Origin: Zygnema cylindricum | Lineage: Eukaryota; Streptophyta; Zygnematophyceae; Zygnematales; Zygnemataceae | DNA: 60,827 nt | NCBI GenBank assembly: GCA_037447655.1 | Contig: JBBHKE010002995.1 | Span: 31,989 to 92,815 of the forward strand | Direction of reading: 5' to 3' | Shown here: positions 22,741 to 34,890 of the stretch, piece by piece | Layout: each line of letters begins with the position of its first letter | Numbering within the stretch: position 1 is the stretch's first letter | The notes under the pieces: generated by a model | What the model was told of the DNA's origin: nothing | What the model saw: only the letters and a program-made list of their open reading frames with translations | The model's database searches: none | Position numbers and translations under genes: made by a program

Positions 22741-24050
22741 TGAAACTCTGAGACCTTCATTGGCCCTCAGAGTATGCAGATCCAAAAGAAGCTAATCTAG
22801 ATAGTGCCGACTCCAAGTTGATATAAACCCAAATGACTGACCCCTTGACAGTCAAAAACCCAATATAGATTCACCCCTGTGAAATAACACTTTCTGTGTG
22901 CTCAGTTCCACCACAAAATGCAAAGTTAGAATATGAGATTTGGACACATTCACTCACTTTGACTTTCCCTTAGAAATACAGCCACCCTGGCAGACAAAAA
23001 CTCTGACCGACTACACCCATGTGTAGCCTGGACTCCCCTGAGTCCGCAGCAAAAAGAATCACTGAAAATGGTCAAGTAAAATGATAGTTATGGCTGGCCA
23101 AAGTTTGCCATTTATACAAGGTGCTCTGTGGGAGAGTCAGCTATCTACCCGAAATATTCTAAGTCCTAAACCCCTAACTAAACCCCCTAGTACTGAGGTA
23201 CGGACCAATCATGTTACTTTATAGTACATAAAGGTACAGATGTCGGTGTACCTCTTGTACGGCCATCGTACGACATGACTTAAAAAATCAACAAATGTCC
23301 TAACCGGATTCGCTCTTATAATCTCCGAAATTCCTGCCTCCAAATATTATCTCTCCACGTGGCGCCAGGTCATGCCGCATCATAAAAATGGTACCGTACA
23401 AGAAAGTACAAGTGCCGGAGTACTTTCTGTACGTACATTGTACGATGTCGCCATAGTGCGACATTTGTCACTCCCGGATTTGTTTTCTGCCGTTCTGGAA
23501 ATTCCGTTATCCCGTACGATGTTGCCACGTGTCATCCGGAGTGGCGGCGTCTGCAAACTGCCAAATTTTCCTTTCCGCGATGTCGGCGCTAACCACGGCC
23601 GTCCGATTTACATCGTAATTAAAACTGACCGTCGAAATAAATGTCCGTACTATTTATTTCGTCCGGTACTAAAAATACAACTGTTTCTATGCCCTATATA
23701 CCGTAACCCAATTAAATGGAAAATCCTACCTATAATTATTTAAATATTTACCAAACCCTATACGTACTAGCACTAGTCCTAGGCTAAAGGGACAAAGCTA
23801 ACGGCTACGGGATGTTTGACGGACGGCAGGTACCAGGATCAATTCCTGGGTCCGTCAAATACCTTTTTGGTAAACATACCTATTATCTATTCCTGTCTCT
23901 CTGGAGAGCTTAGGCAGCCATGGCTCTAGCTCCCTCTCCAGCCTTCAGTGACTACAACAAGTGTGGGGGCTTGGAGAAGGAGGTTAGAGGCAGACTGCCT
24001 CTACTACTTTTCTATCCTAAAAAGACCTAGAAAATACCCAAATATCAACA
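22741..24050 (-). mobile_element. Copia-type LTR (long form)
   Basis: About 1310 bp, minus orientation, from TGTTGATATTTGGGTATTTT (right) to GGTCTCAGAGTTTCA (left). Contains CAGCCATGGCT near 23920 and a striking antisense tRNA-like hairpin pair at 23815-23859: a 10-bp stem TTTGACGGAC/GTCCGTCAAA enclosing CCAGG-ATCAATT-CCTGG. No 5-bp duplication at its ends and no adjoining coding region. Confidence 0.75.
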
Positions 24051-24222
24051 GGTTAGACAAGGCAGTCGTCTAATGGGGGCATGTACGTTCATGTACTTGG
24101 TCTAAGTTCAAAGTTCGAGGATTGTTTTGGAGTTCCTAACGCCTACGTGCAACATTTCTATGTCATAGTGGTTGGAACAGCTTAAATGATACGTATTTAA
24201 TAACGACACGTCGAGTGAGATA

Positions 24223-25175
24223 GTGTGGCCTGCCACTCTCTTGTATTGGTCAACGGTTGTCGGGAATACGTTGACTTCTTTGGAGATGCCTGAGTTCTTA
24301 TTTTCTCATGTGGAAATACTTCACAAGTTTCCAGTTTTAGAGAATTTGAAAATATGTATGACTCGCCGAATTCTCAAGCGAGATATATGGACCGTTTTTC
24401 CAAAACTAAAGAGTATTAAGAAACTTGATTTGAAAATTGATGACCTTCATGAAAAATATGAATCGTGTTTGATTAAAGAGAATGACTTGCTTCCTTTGCT
24501 GCATTTTTTTCCCAGCCTGGTCTCTTTAAGCTTGGAGGTCGTCGCCTCCGGGCCATATAACGTCATTCATCCAAGTATCCGGGTTCTTAACTTAGGACAC
24601 GTTATTTATGAGGCTAGAATCGATTGTCCTAATCTTAAGATTTTAAAATTGAGAATATTGAATGAAAATGATTTACAAATGAGTCGGAGGAATTGTTCAA
24701 CTGAAGTTGAAATTTTGGGAGATCTAAAAGATGAGGGCGAAGGAAACGATGAAATCATTGTGAAGTTTGATGTCCCCAAGGAGGAACTGTTTAAACATAA
24801 GTCTCTCCCTACAATTGGACGGTGTGCAGTTTTTGATATGGTGATGGAAAAGAACGTGAAAAGCATGTCGATTCCTGCTCGAGAACTTTTTCACTTATGT
24901 AAACGTGACGACATGTTATTGTTTCCGACAATATTTTTTACCCTTAAGACGATGACGACGACGACGACGACGTGACCGAGGACAAGTCAAGCCTCGTCTT
25001 ATTCATCGAGTTGGATGAATGGCTTGCGAATGGATGGTCCTCGTTCAAAAAAGTGTGTTTCTTTTTGGGGAAAAGTTTACTTAATGAAGATGAAAAGATT
25101 GTCTTTCAAGACCGTTTGGAGATGTTGAAGAGATCGTATCCACATATTACGTTCGAAAGCCCTTGGGATGTGTAA
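24223..25175 (+). pseudogene. Leucine-rich-repeat (F-box/FBD-like) gene fragment with frame break
   Basis: The first frame (24223-24975; first ATG at 24286) has spaced leucine-rich repeats: FPVLENLKI, FPKLKSIKKLDLKI, FPSLVSLSLEV, HPSIRVLNLG, CPNLKILKLRI. This spacing is typical of the LRR half of plant F-box/LRR or FBD proteins; no F-box is present. The frame runs into ACG repeats (poly-Thr) and stops at 24973-24975. In the overlapping frame the same repeat reads GAC (poly-Asp) and continues VTEDKSSLVLFIELDEWLAN to a stop at 25175, ending ITFESPWDV. The simplest reading is one gene with a slippage frameshift in the (GAC)n repeat, 5' truncated. The LTR at 22741-24050 ends 173 bp upstream and may have removed its 5' part. 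An unseen intron is the alternative. Confidence 0.6.
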
Positions 25176-27136
25176 AGGTGTGTATTGGAGCCTCGTTTTT
25201 CATCTTGGAGGCAGATTTAAGTGCTTTTGTAATTCAAGTATGTCCTTGAAACTGGTTATCCCTTATGCGGTCTTTATCAGTTACCCACTTTAGTTTTATT
25301 CCATGGATAGATGCATCCATGGATGGATGGACAAGCAGATTCAATAACAATAATAATAACAATAACAGAAACAGACATTTAAATGTAACTCGTGTTTCTT
25401 GAAATACACAGTTGTTTCATATAATTTTTGCCGGAAATTGTAATGAACAACAAATAATTGTTTTCCAAAATAGAAAAACATGTTCCTTATAAGTAATAAT
25501 CTGTATTTCTGCAGGATATAGAATCGTCACCTTTTTGTCAATGTTTGTGTCAATTCGCTCAGGCGCATGAGCAGCAGCAGAGTCCCAAAAAGAGGTGAAT
25601 GGTGCCTTGAAGCCAGGAGGAGGCTCTGAAGGGCAAGGTGGGAGAAGAAGGGAGAGAGAGTATTTTGGTCGAGTCAGCGGCGAATCTGGAGACTGCTGTG
25701 AGGGAAGCAGTGAGGAGAAGATAAAAAAGTAGTTTTGTTCGGAAATAGGGAGGATAGAGTAGTTTTGGCAATAACGGGACCATTGCATTTAGTCGGAGGA
25801 GAGCTAACTCTTGTAAAGGAACAGAAGTGAGGAAACTAGGGGAGGAAATGAGGAAATTTCTTTGCATGTACGTTTGTTTTATGGTTATGGATGAAAAATG
25901 TTTTGTTTTCGCGGAAGCAAAAGTTTTGTTTTATGGAAGAAAACGTTTTCGTCTTTTGTGGAACGGAATGTTTATATGGAAATGTGGCGGTTGTGTGAAA
26001 TACTTTTTGCTCGGGTAATTTGAGTCGAGTCATTTGTTCCTTTGCACTCACTTTTTTTTTTCCACATAAAACGACTTTTCTTTTCCTAAAGAAGACTTTT
26101 TTTCTGTATAAAAATAGACATTTTTTCTCTTTCCTTCCTAAAAGTAGACTTTTTTCTTTCTAAAAGAAGAATATTTTCCTTCCTAAAGGGTGTACTTCGG
26201 TGGAGCTTAGTTACGTCTCTTTTTTTTCTTTTTTTTTTTCCGACTTTGATTAACTGTGACACCGGTGTTTATCTCGCGACCCATTAAGGAAAGTTCTATA
26301 GGTTTTATTCTGGTTTTTTTTTTTTCGATATTGCTTTTATAACTTTTGTTTTTTTCTGGTTTGTTCAATTATCAACAGTTTGTCATTTCTTGTCTTGTCT
26401 TCATAAAAATATAACAATAATGAGAGAAAAAAAAAGCTTCATTAAAAAAAAAGAGACGGGAAACCATTTTATGACATAGGAACAAAAAAAATAATTACAA
26501 TATTGAAACCTAAAAAACAAAACCATAAAAAGTGAACTAAAAAATATAACTAAAAACAAATCACATCTGTAAAAACAAAACTAAACAAACAAAAGTTATA
26601 AAACCAAAATTCAAATAAATAAAAAAAAAAAAAACTAACCACACCCCTCTCCTCCTCCCCTCTCTCCCTTGTCCCTCTCTCTCCTTCCCTCTCTACCTCA
26701 CCCCTCTCTCCTTCCAGCTCTACCTCACCCCTCTCTCCTTCCCTCTCTCCCCTCTTTCTCCTATCCTATTCCACCGCAACTAAAACTAATTTGTTGAACC
26801 TTCGAAAAAAAAATTACAGAAAGATAAAAAAAGAAAAAAAAAACTAAACTAAAAGAAAAAATTTCAATTTTTACAGAATTCCTATCCCCTACAATCCCTT
26901 TCTCCCCTCCCCGTAAGGAAATGTTTCTCCCTCCACTTCCTTATCTGCCCCAACTACCACTACCGCCCTCGCTCTACTCCCTATCTTCTACCTCTACTCT
27001 TTTCTTCCTCTTTTCCCCTGTCCCTCCTCCTTTTCCTCTATCTCCTCCTCCTCTCTCTCTCTCCCCTTGTCTCCGTTCCTCTTCTTTCTCCTCCTCCTCC
27101 TCCTCCTCCTCCTCCTCCTCCTCCCTCTCTCTCCCC
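25176..27136. other. 3' flanks and low-complexity spacer between two genes
   Basis: Contains ATGGATGGATGG repeats (25317-25331), TTTTTCTTTCCTAAAAG-type repeats (26080-26190), and the A-rich/CT-rich 3' flank of the minus-strand gene ending at 27137, including (CCT)n at 27091-27123. A candidate internal exon at about 25515-25590 (good acceptor and donor) is described under rejected items. No supported gene. Confidence 0.4.
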
Positions 27137-28533
27137 CTACTTACGAAGGGCGAGGAAAAGGACAGATACCATGACAGCTGTCACGGTTACAGAGAGAGGG
27201 AAGGAATCCTTCATTGCCGCCCACACCCTGAAAAAAAAAGGAGACAGAGAGAGAGGGAGAGGGAGAGAGAGCGGGAGGTAGGAAGAGGGAGAGAGAGAGA
27301 GAGGAGAGGGAGAAGCAGAGGGAGAGGAAAGAGAGAAATCAGAAACCTGAAAAAAAAATACTGTAAAAAATGAAGGAAGAAAAACAAAACGAACAAAACA
27401 AAAACTTAGATTAAAATTTTAATATTATTTAATTAGGTTAAATACTTACTTTGGTTTTTTCAAAGGCACAGATTCAAAAATTTCGTCTTCGGTCAAATTT
27501 TTCGAAACGACGACCAATTTTTCGATTTCCACAGAGTCTTCCATTCCCTAAACAAAAAAAATGAAAAAAATAATAATAATTAGTAAGAAAGAATAAAGCA
27601 AATGTAAAAATAATTAGCAAGAATAAAAAAGAAAAAAAAACAAAAAAACGTAAAAATAATCAGTAAAAACAGAAAAAAAAACAAAAAAAACAACAAAAGA
27701 ACAAAACAAAAACAAATTGGAAACTTACATCTGCAATTGTGTTTTCTTCAGAATCGATGACTTCTCCTTCTTCGCTGTTTCCGGTATTTTCAATTTCTTC
27801 TTCTCCATCTTCTCCGTTTCCTCCATTTTCTTCAATTTCTTCAATTTCTTCCTCTTCTCCATTTTCTCCATTTTCTCCATTTTCTTCAATTTCTTCATTT
27901 TCTTCCATTTCTTCCATTTCTTCAATTTCTTCAATTTCGTCCTCTTCTCCATTTTCTCCATTTCCTTCAATTTCTGAATCTGTTTCCTCGTCTTCAACAG
28001 TTTCGGCATTTGTCTCTCCCTCTTCAGTTGTCCTTTCATCCCTGGTTCTAAAAAGACAAAAAAAAAAATGAATGCTAATCCTTATCCAAACAGCCGAAAA
28101 TGGAGAGGGAGAAAAAAAAGAAGGAAAGCAAGAGAAGGAGAGGGAGAGGGAAAGAGGGGGAGAGAGAGGGATAAGGAAAGGTAAAAGGAAAGGGACAAAT
28201 AACTTACGAGTTGTCCTCGACAGCGGTCACGGGAAGAGGAAGAGTCACCACAGAGTCTTGTCTCTCCTCCCCCTTCCCTTCTTCTGTCGTTTTCTTCACT
28301 TTCCTCACTCTGAACTTTCCGACAATGTACAAAACGGCCACATATGCCAAGTACATGAAAGAAACGACAAGCATGCTGACGTCAATGATGTAATTAATGA
28401 CGTCACCTACGATGTCGCATACAAACCCTAGGGATGCATCAAAAATTATCGCAGGAGTGGAAGGTGCAAAAAAAAAGACAGAGAGCAGTACGGCTGTCAC
28501 GATCCAAGGGAGAGAGAGACGAAAAACTGCCAT
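27137..28533 (-). CDS. Four-exon acidic protein with membrane segments at both ends, unknown function
   Basis: Exons on the minus strand: 28533-28208, 28047-27729, 27547-27450, 27227-27137. All donors are GTAAGT and all acceptors AG after T-rich tracts. Phases agree, giving 277 codons and stop TAG at 27139-27137. The start ATG (28533-28531) has A at -3 and G at +4. N terminus MAVFRLSLPWIVTAVLLSVF is signal-peptide or anchor-like; a second hydrophobic segment is at about 53-72, followed by a basic KFRVRKVKK patch. Residues 110-215 are almost entirely Glu/Asn/Gly/Asp (EIEEIEEMEEMEENEEIEEN). A 33-residue block with KNLTEDEIFESVPLKKPK follows, then a hydrophobic C-terminal anchor ending ALRK, resembling a dibasic ER tail. 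I recognise no family. The last donor-like GTAAGT overlaps the stop, so a further exon cannot be excluded. Confidence 0.75.
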
Positions 28534-28543
28534 GCTGACGTCA
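28531..28543 (-). promoter_or_regulatory. TGACGTCAGCATG word at the start codon
   Basis: A bZIP/CRE-type TGACGTCA core sits 3-10 bases before the ATG; the ATG itself ends the 13-mer. The same 13-mer is inside the first exon (28384-28372, encoding DVSM) and, on the minus strand, upstream of the glycosyltransferase (13509-13497). Confidence 0.5.
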
Positions 28544-30159
28544 CTGAGTGGTGTCACAAAGGATTAAGTGATGAGAGGTGAGAAAGGCAAAAGGTAAAAA
28601 ATAGCAAAAGGAGTTTTAGGTTGTGTAAAAAATGCGTTAGGTTTCAGCTTATATACTTTTTATTTTGAAAAACAAGGGGGAATTAAACCCCAATCTCGAA
28701 AATATTCGAGATATTCATGTTTTTTTTTTATTCTTAGAATTGATCTGCAAAGCGCGCCATATTTGTGCGCACGTAACCCTAAAAAGTTTAAAAAAAGACA
28801 GTGACCTAAAAGCAACCCTAATGGAGTCAAAAAAGTGCAAGTTTTGGCGACGGAAACGTTAGAAGGCGCGCATGAACATGCAAAAAAAATCCAAAAAAGA
28901 TAAAAAACAAGATTACATTTGGCGTAGCGACTTAGTGGTTGCCGCGTGTCCGTTTTGGCCGGCAAAGGCACCAAAGTTCACTTTTGGCGGTTTTTTCGGT
29001 CAAAAGTTGGTTCGCCGTCAACCGTACACGCCTTGTTTTCAAAAACGAAAGAGTTAAAGTGCGCGTGAACAAAAAGTTTAAATTTGCAATTAACCTAAGA
29101 ATTGTTGACGCGTGTCTATCTTTACCGGCAAAGCCGCATAAGTTTACGCACCGTCAACCGAAAAATGCTTTGTTTTTTCTGTAATTAGTAATTAGTGTGA
29201 ATATTGGCATTATTTTGTTCAATTCGTATTTTCACTCCGGGCAGTGCTGACAACGCTCGTTTACATGGCACTGTTTTACATAACACAATTCATAAAATTA
29301 AAGGTTTTCCTATGTGACGGCCGTTTTGGTTGGAGAAACAGTTTGCGCTTCTCCAACTCTTTTCAAACGCTAAAGTTTTTGGCAAATTTTTTGCAATTCA
29401 GTTCCGTTTTGCAATGCACAAAATTGAAGAGGTTTAGTACGAGCTTAAACTACGCACAATACAAATTTAAAGTACGTCAGAACGAAATGGAGTTTGAAAA
29501 CATTTAAGGTACGCGTAAAACAGAGAATAAAATGTTAAGTTAAAAATTCGACGTTCTATGTACGAGATTCAGGATGAGAAACGGAATGAACCGTACGGTC
29601 AAAGTTTTGTGAAACGTACCGCTCAACATTTTCGCCGTTGAACGTTACAACCGCGTAAAGATTCTGACGGCCGTACGGAAGAATAAAAGTCGTTCGGAAA
29701 TGGCACTGCGCGCCGACGTGCTGCCATAATCGTCGCACAGCGAGCGACAGGCGTCACAAATCTTGGCCGGCGGACAAAGGATGACATGCACAAAGGGAGA
29801 GAAGCGGCAGGAGAAAAGGGGAAAAAGGAGGGAGAGTTAAGAGAAAAAACTAATTGATATAATAAATTCATTATAATGACAAAAAGAAATAATAAAATTT
29901 AACATATTCAGCATCATGATAAAATATCGTCGTTCAGATCATAAACTAGTATAAAAATATTATATTACACCATTACTTTGTGTATTTTAAAATTGTGTTC
30001 AGATATATCATTCGTACTAGAATTACTATTTCATTTACGATTACTTATTCCTTATTACTATTACTTATTATTTCATTTACATCTACTTCTTTACTACAGT
30101 GCTTATTATTCATATTTATTGATTCTACTCGTTCTAAAAGTTGTTATTATTCTTCTTAT
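28544..30159. other. Upstream region of the four-exon gene and spacer, no gene recognised
   Basis: Leader/promoter side of the minus-strand gene with CCCTAA words at about 28776 and 28816. 28860-29500 contains loosely repeated blocks (GCGCGTGAACA, CCGGCAAAG, CGCCGTCAACCG) that look like a decayed element. Short frames show no domains. Confidence 0.4.
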
Positions 30160-30193
30160 TGTAAATAATACTGATTACAGACTCTAAAATTAT

Positions 30194-31620
30194 TAACGAC
30201 AAAAAAAGGGGGGGGAGGAGATACGATGCACACAAACAGACAAAAAAAAAATGAAAGGGGGGAGGCGTAAGAGAGGGAGTGAGAGGCCACAAAAACAACA
30301 ACAGAACGAGGAAGAGGGAGAGAGGGAGAGAGAGAGAGGGAGAGAACGACAAAGCGAGCAAACGACGATTGGAAGTGAAATGTGTGACAAGAGGTGACTA
30401 TCGTAGATGGAAAGAAGAGGGGGAGAGTGAGAGAGGTCAGAGGAGGAGAGCGGGGTAGAGACAGAAGGGAGGGGAGAGAGAGAACAGGAGAGGGACAGCA
30501 ACAGAGGGGGAGAGGGTGAGGGAGGAAGAGAGTACAATGGAATGAGAGGAAGAGATAGAGGAAGACAGATGGAGAAAGGGGTGCGAGGAAATGAAAAGTG
30601 AGAAATATGGGGGGAGAGGCAGACAGGGAGAGGGGAAAAGGGGACAGGGAAGGGACAGAGAGAAAGAGCAACAGTGGTCGGAGGGGGAGAGAGGGAGGGG
30701 GAGAAAGATAGCAGGACAGCGAGACAGCAAGAGAGGGGAGAGAGTGAGGAGAGAGGAAGAGATCGAGGAGGACAAAGCAGAGGAGAAGAGAGAAACTGGA
30801 AAGTGAGGAGATGGGGGGAGAGAGAGAGAGAGGAAGAGGGGAAAGAAGGGACAGAGGGAGAGAGCCAGGGAGGTCAGAGTGTCAGATTGGGAAACGGACC
30901 GGGGGCGAGGGAGGGAAAACGGGAGAGCAACAGTGGGACAACTAGAGAGGGGGAGAGAGTGAGAGGGGAAAAGGGACCGACAGAATAAGAGGAAGAGATA
31001 GAGGAGGGCAAAGGGAGAGGGGAAAAGAGGAAATGGGAAAGTGAAAAAGAGGGGAAGAGGGGAAGAGGGGAAGAGGGGAAGAGGGGAAGAGGGGGAGAGG
31101 GGAAGAGGGGAAGAGGGGAAGAGGGAAAGCGGGGAAGAGGGGAAGAGGGGAAGAGGGGAAGAGGGGAAGAGGGGAAGAGGGGAAGAGGGGAAGAGGGGAA
31201 GAGGGGAAGAGGGGAAGAGGGGAAGAGGGGAAGAGGGGAAGAGGGGAAGAGGGGAAGAGGGGAAGAGGGGAAGAGGGGAAGAGGGGAAGGGGGGAAGAGG
31301 GGAAGAGGGGAAAAGGGACAGGCCAAGGGACTGAGTAGGAGATAAGGAGCGGGGAGAGAGAGCTGGATGGAAAGAGGGAGAGCAGCGGCCGGTTAAGTGA
31401 AAAAACGAGAGGGAAAGAGGAAGAGAAAGAGGGAGAGAATCAGAGAGGGAGAGAGAGGGCTAGGAGGAAGGAGGGAGGGAGAGAGGGAGAGAGGGAGAGA
31501 GGGAGTGTGGGAGGGAGGGAGGGATGGAGGGAGTGAGGGAGTGAGGGAGTGAGGGAGCTAGTGAGGGAGGGGATGAAGGAGGGAGGGAGTGAGGGAGAGG
31601 GAGCGGGGGGGAAGGATGGA
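30194..31620. repeat. 1.4-kb polypurine tract with GAGGGGAA octamer array
   Basis: Strand-asymmetric purine-only-like sequence (minus strand pyrimidine). 31049-31312 is an array of about 33 GGGGAAGA octamers with rare variants. The flanks are GAGAGGGA and GAGGGAGT simple repeats. Long frames on the minus strand are Leu/Pro/Ser strings and not credible. Such mirror-symmetric purine tracts can form triplexes. Confidence 0.9.
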
Positions 31621-31622
31621 GT

Positions 31623-31841
31623 GTGGATGAAGTGAACAGGGCTTCTCCTTATCTTCCTACTGTCACGAAGTGTGGGAATGGGGGAAACGTGTGGTGGAGC
31701 GAAATCTCACCCAACGACCCCTTCGTACGTTTGCACGGCATCGTGGCCGACCGAAGGGACCGTTTTGATATTATGGTATGCGGCGATGCACGGTGGATGG
31801 CGGCGAAAGCGACTCGATTCAACGCCTGGGAATTGGAATGA
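31623..31841 (+). CDS. Possible 3' terminal exon of an unknown gene
   Basis: Right after the polypurine tract a plus-strand frame reads CGNGGNVWWSEISPNDPFVR, then HGIVADRRDRFDIMVCGDAR and ends FNAWELE with TGA at 31839-31841. Composition looks like protein and stops being so right after the stop codon. It has no ATG, so it would be a last exon; the upstream exon is not visible through the repeat. No family recognised. Confidence 0.3.
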   Translation: MDEVNRASPYLPTVTKCGNGGNVWWSEISPNDPFVRLHGIVADRRDRFDIMVCGDARWMAAKATRFNAWELE

Positions 31842-32012
31842 GCGAAAATGCTGTGTTTATTCGTTGGTTTATATCTTTCAGTTTCAAGTTTTTAGTGTTG
31901 CTTTGCTGTGTTTCTACTTTTTAGTCCTAAGCGATTTTCATCTCTTCAATTATACATTTCAATCATGTTTTGTGCTTTGATGGTTTGATAGCCATCGTTT
32001 TTTTTTAAATAT

Positions 32013-32819
32013 TAGTGTTGTGTATCGGCAAGGATTTGTCGATAACCGATATGAAGCTTTTTTCATGTTACTGATAATCGATATATTGGCACGATATATC
32101 GATATCAGTGTTATCGCCGATAAACAACCGATAACATACCGGTTGTATCGGCGATAACATCGATATCAATAACTTCCGACAAAAACTATACGGACCGTAC
32201 ATCTAAATGTACCATCCGTACACTCAACTGTACCGGTTATTCCTCGGACGCGCCGCAGACCCCCTTCCCCCCGATTTCGGGAAAACATCGCGATATTTGC
32301 TTGATTATTTATAATTTAAGGGGGTTTTACTTGGGTTCCACCGTTCCACGCTCCAATACCCTTCTATAATTTTCAGAAGATGGTCGCGGTAAATGGCGGC
32401 AGTCTAACAAATTTGTTCGTCTGCTCTGTTCGTCTGCTCGTCTGGTTTTCAAAAAAGTTTAATTTTACAAATTTACAATGTAATTTAATTTCTTCGTTTC
32501 GGTACTATAGTTTTAGAACTATAAACTATTGTTTTGAATTTGTCGGTGTTTATATGTTGCGCTGTCCGTAATAAACCTCAGTTAAACAGAATACGGAACA
32601 ACATTTTATACATGGCATGCCACGTTATATAAAGTCAATAATATAATACAGTATATTATAAATAACTATTATATGCGTACTATATATTTTGTAAGTTATC
32701 GCCGATAAGGAATTTGTTAGTCTCTAACCGATATATCGGGACCTCCGACCGTTCGAAAAAACCGATAAATATCGGTATCAATGTTATCGCGATAGCTTTT
32801 TTGCTTATACACAACATTA
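32013..32819. mobile_element. hAT-type non-autonomous element, second copy of the TAGTGTTGTGTATCGG family
   Basis: 807 bp, left end TAGTGTTGTGTATCGG, right end slightly decayed (TATACACAACATTA). Flanks TTAAATAT and GGAAATAT agree at six of eight positions, consistent with an aged 8-bp duplication. Interior resembles 21277-22143, including the TGTACNGTCCGTACA block and the CGATATATCG words. Confidence 0.8.
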
Positions 32820-33606
32820 GGAAATATATATTTTTATTTTTTATTTGCAACGAAAATGATAATATTAACAGTTTGTTTTATATATGGTGAGCACACTAAC
32901 TAAAACAAGGAGAACATCTTGCTAATTAGTATGTCCACTCAAAGTTTAAGGTGCAACTAAAATTCCAACTTCAAACATATCAAGATATAACTTCGTTATA
33001 TTCATTTGAAGTAAATGTATATGTTTATTATTTGATGTGTTAAATCGGTTATGCCTCTCGCTGGAATTCACACTCAAAAACGACAATTTTTAAATATGCA
33101 TAGAAAAATGTTTTATATTCGCGAGACTTTGATGAGGATCGGCCAATAATAAAGGGTGAGAGTGAGTGTGAGGGTTTGCACACAGATGAGAGGCTCGGTA
33201 CCCTTGTTCAAAATTATAAAATATGGATTTATGTATTGATGTTTCGATACCTGCGCGAATCATCGCATAGCCCATGGTTCAATGTAGTTGATTGGTTGAA
33301 CTATAGGCGAGAAACACGCTATTGAACAGTTTAACATATTCTTGCAACATGTATAGTTCAATAAGCTAGCGTGCTCGTCCTAACTTCGAAAGGTTTAGTT
33401 ACTTTTCATGTGCAACACTTTGTTGTGGTGTTTACATCATGGGCTTTGCCAAAATGTATCAGGGAGCAATTTACTCTTTGTTATATCCAATTTTATAGCA
33501 AGTTACCGCACACGCCTTTGGCACTACCTTAACCAATCAAGCTTTTATAAAATTATTTTCGTAGGCTTAAGGATCCCTATATTGGTTAGGGTTGCTTTCA
33601 CAATAC

Positions 33607-33662
<56 letters not shown>

Positions 33663-34890
33663 ATGCTTAATATAGGCCACTTATGACACACTCTCCTATG
33701 TTTGGCGACTCTAAATCAAGGGGTTATACGCGCACGCAACCAACTCAAACAAATTGAAGGCACCAAATATGAATAAGAAAGATGTAAGGTCGTGATCAAA
33801 ATGAAGGAGGGAGAATTTTTGGGAATAGACGCTCGGACAAACCCAAGACCTTCTAAAGTAGGCCCTTACACAACAATAATATCGAAAGAAAAAAACCAAG
33901 GATGGCAAAATAAAAGAAGTTACGATTATAAACATACTATACCAAGACTTTACTGTAAATTCTCTATTTGTTAAGGGATTAAACACCCTTCACTATACCA
34001 ACATTTTAATAAAGCCAACCAAGTGGAGAAGATCGTCTTGTTCTCTAAGTCATACAAGACACGGGACGCCTTTTAGTTTAACACATAGTTGTTAAATTTG
34101 TACATATTTTTACATTTTTACGATTTTTATGTAGTATTTATCAATTTTATATTTGTTTTCTTAAAATACGTATGGTTTTTGTTGTACAATAAAAAATACG
34201 ATAGTCAAAATAAGAGACGTGGCATCATTTACGCGCGCAAATTTTAAATTTGTCTCGTTACCTAGTTGTTGGTTTAGGGATGATGATGCCTCGTCGCTGT
34301 TTTATGACTTTTATGTGTTTTATAGTGTTGAAAGTTGAAAAGTCAAAGTCGATAACACATTTTATTGACACTTCCAATTCGATGTGCTTTACACGTGGTA
34401 TTCGCGAGTTTGATACGCGTGTAAGATGCGAATTGAACAACTATGGTTTAATAATAAATTGGTTGACATATCGCCTCATTTTAAAGTAGAAAGAGCGATC
34501 ATCATGAATTCATGTGAGGATGGTAACAGATGGAAGGAGTAAACAACATGCTAAACTTATATGCTCACTTAAATAATATTTGGACGCCTTTTTTAACAAC
34601 CGAAGAGATGATTCCAAGTCATTATTATATCGAAAATAAAGTTACCCGCCTTTTATGGTCCGTAGTAGTAGAATTCAACATATATTTAATTGGTTGGATC
34701 ATAAATATATAAGCACTTGGTGATAGAATGAGACTGCTATACTATTCACCAAATATGCTTTTAACATGATTGCTACCAATTAAGGAAGTCGAAGTCATTT
34801 GCAAAAAGCTTAGACAAAACTGTTAGTAACTGGTAAAAATAAAGGTAAGGGTGATCGAAATAAGGTTGATTGAAATAACAATAACAGATA
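32820..34890. other. AT-rich spacer with (TA)n microsatellite, no gene recognised
   Basis: 33604-33658 is a TA dinucleotide run. The remainder is AT-rich with no convincing coding frame. It may be older decayed retroelement sequence, since it leads into the integrase relic at 34890. Confidence 0.4.

Noticed and set aside
25515-25590. Possible internal exon on the plus strand (acceptor TTTCTGCAG, frame with FAQAHEQQQSPKK, donor GTGAAT)
   Set aside because: Only one candidate exon with no partner exons or recognised protein; not enough to call a gene.
30156-31334. Long Leu/Pro/Ser and Glu/Gly/Arg frames across the purine tract
   Set aside because: Repeat translations without stops because of composition; several overlapping frames look equally open.
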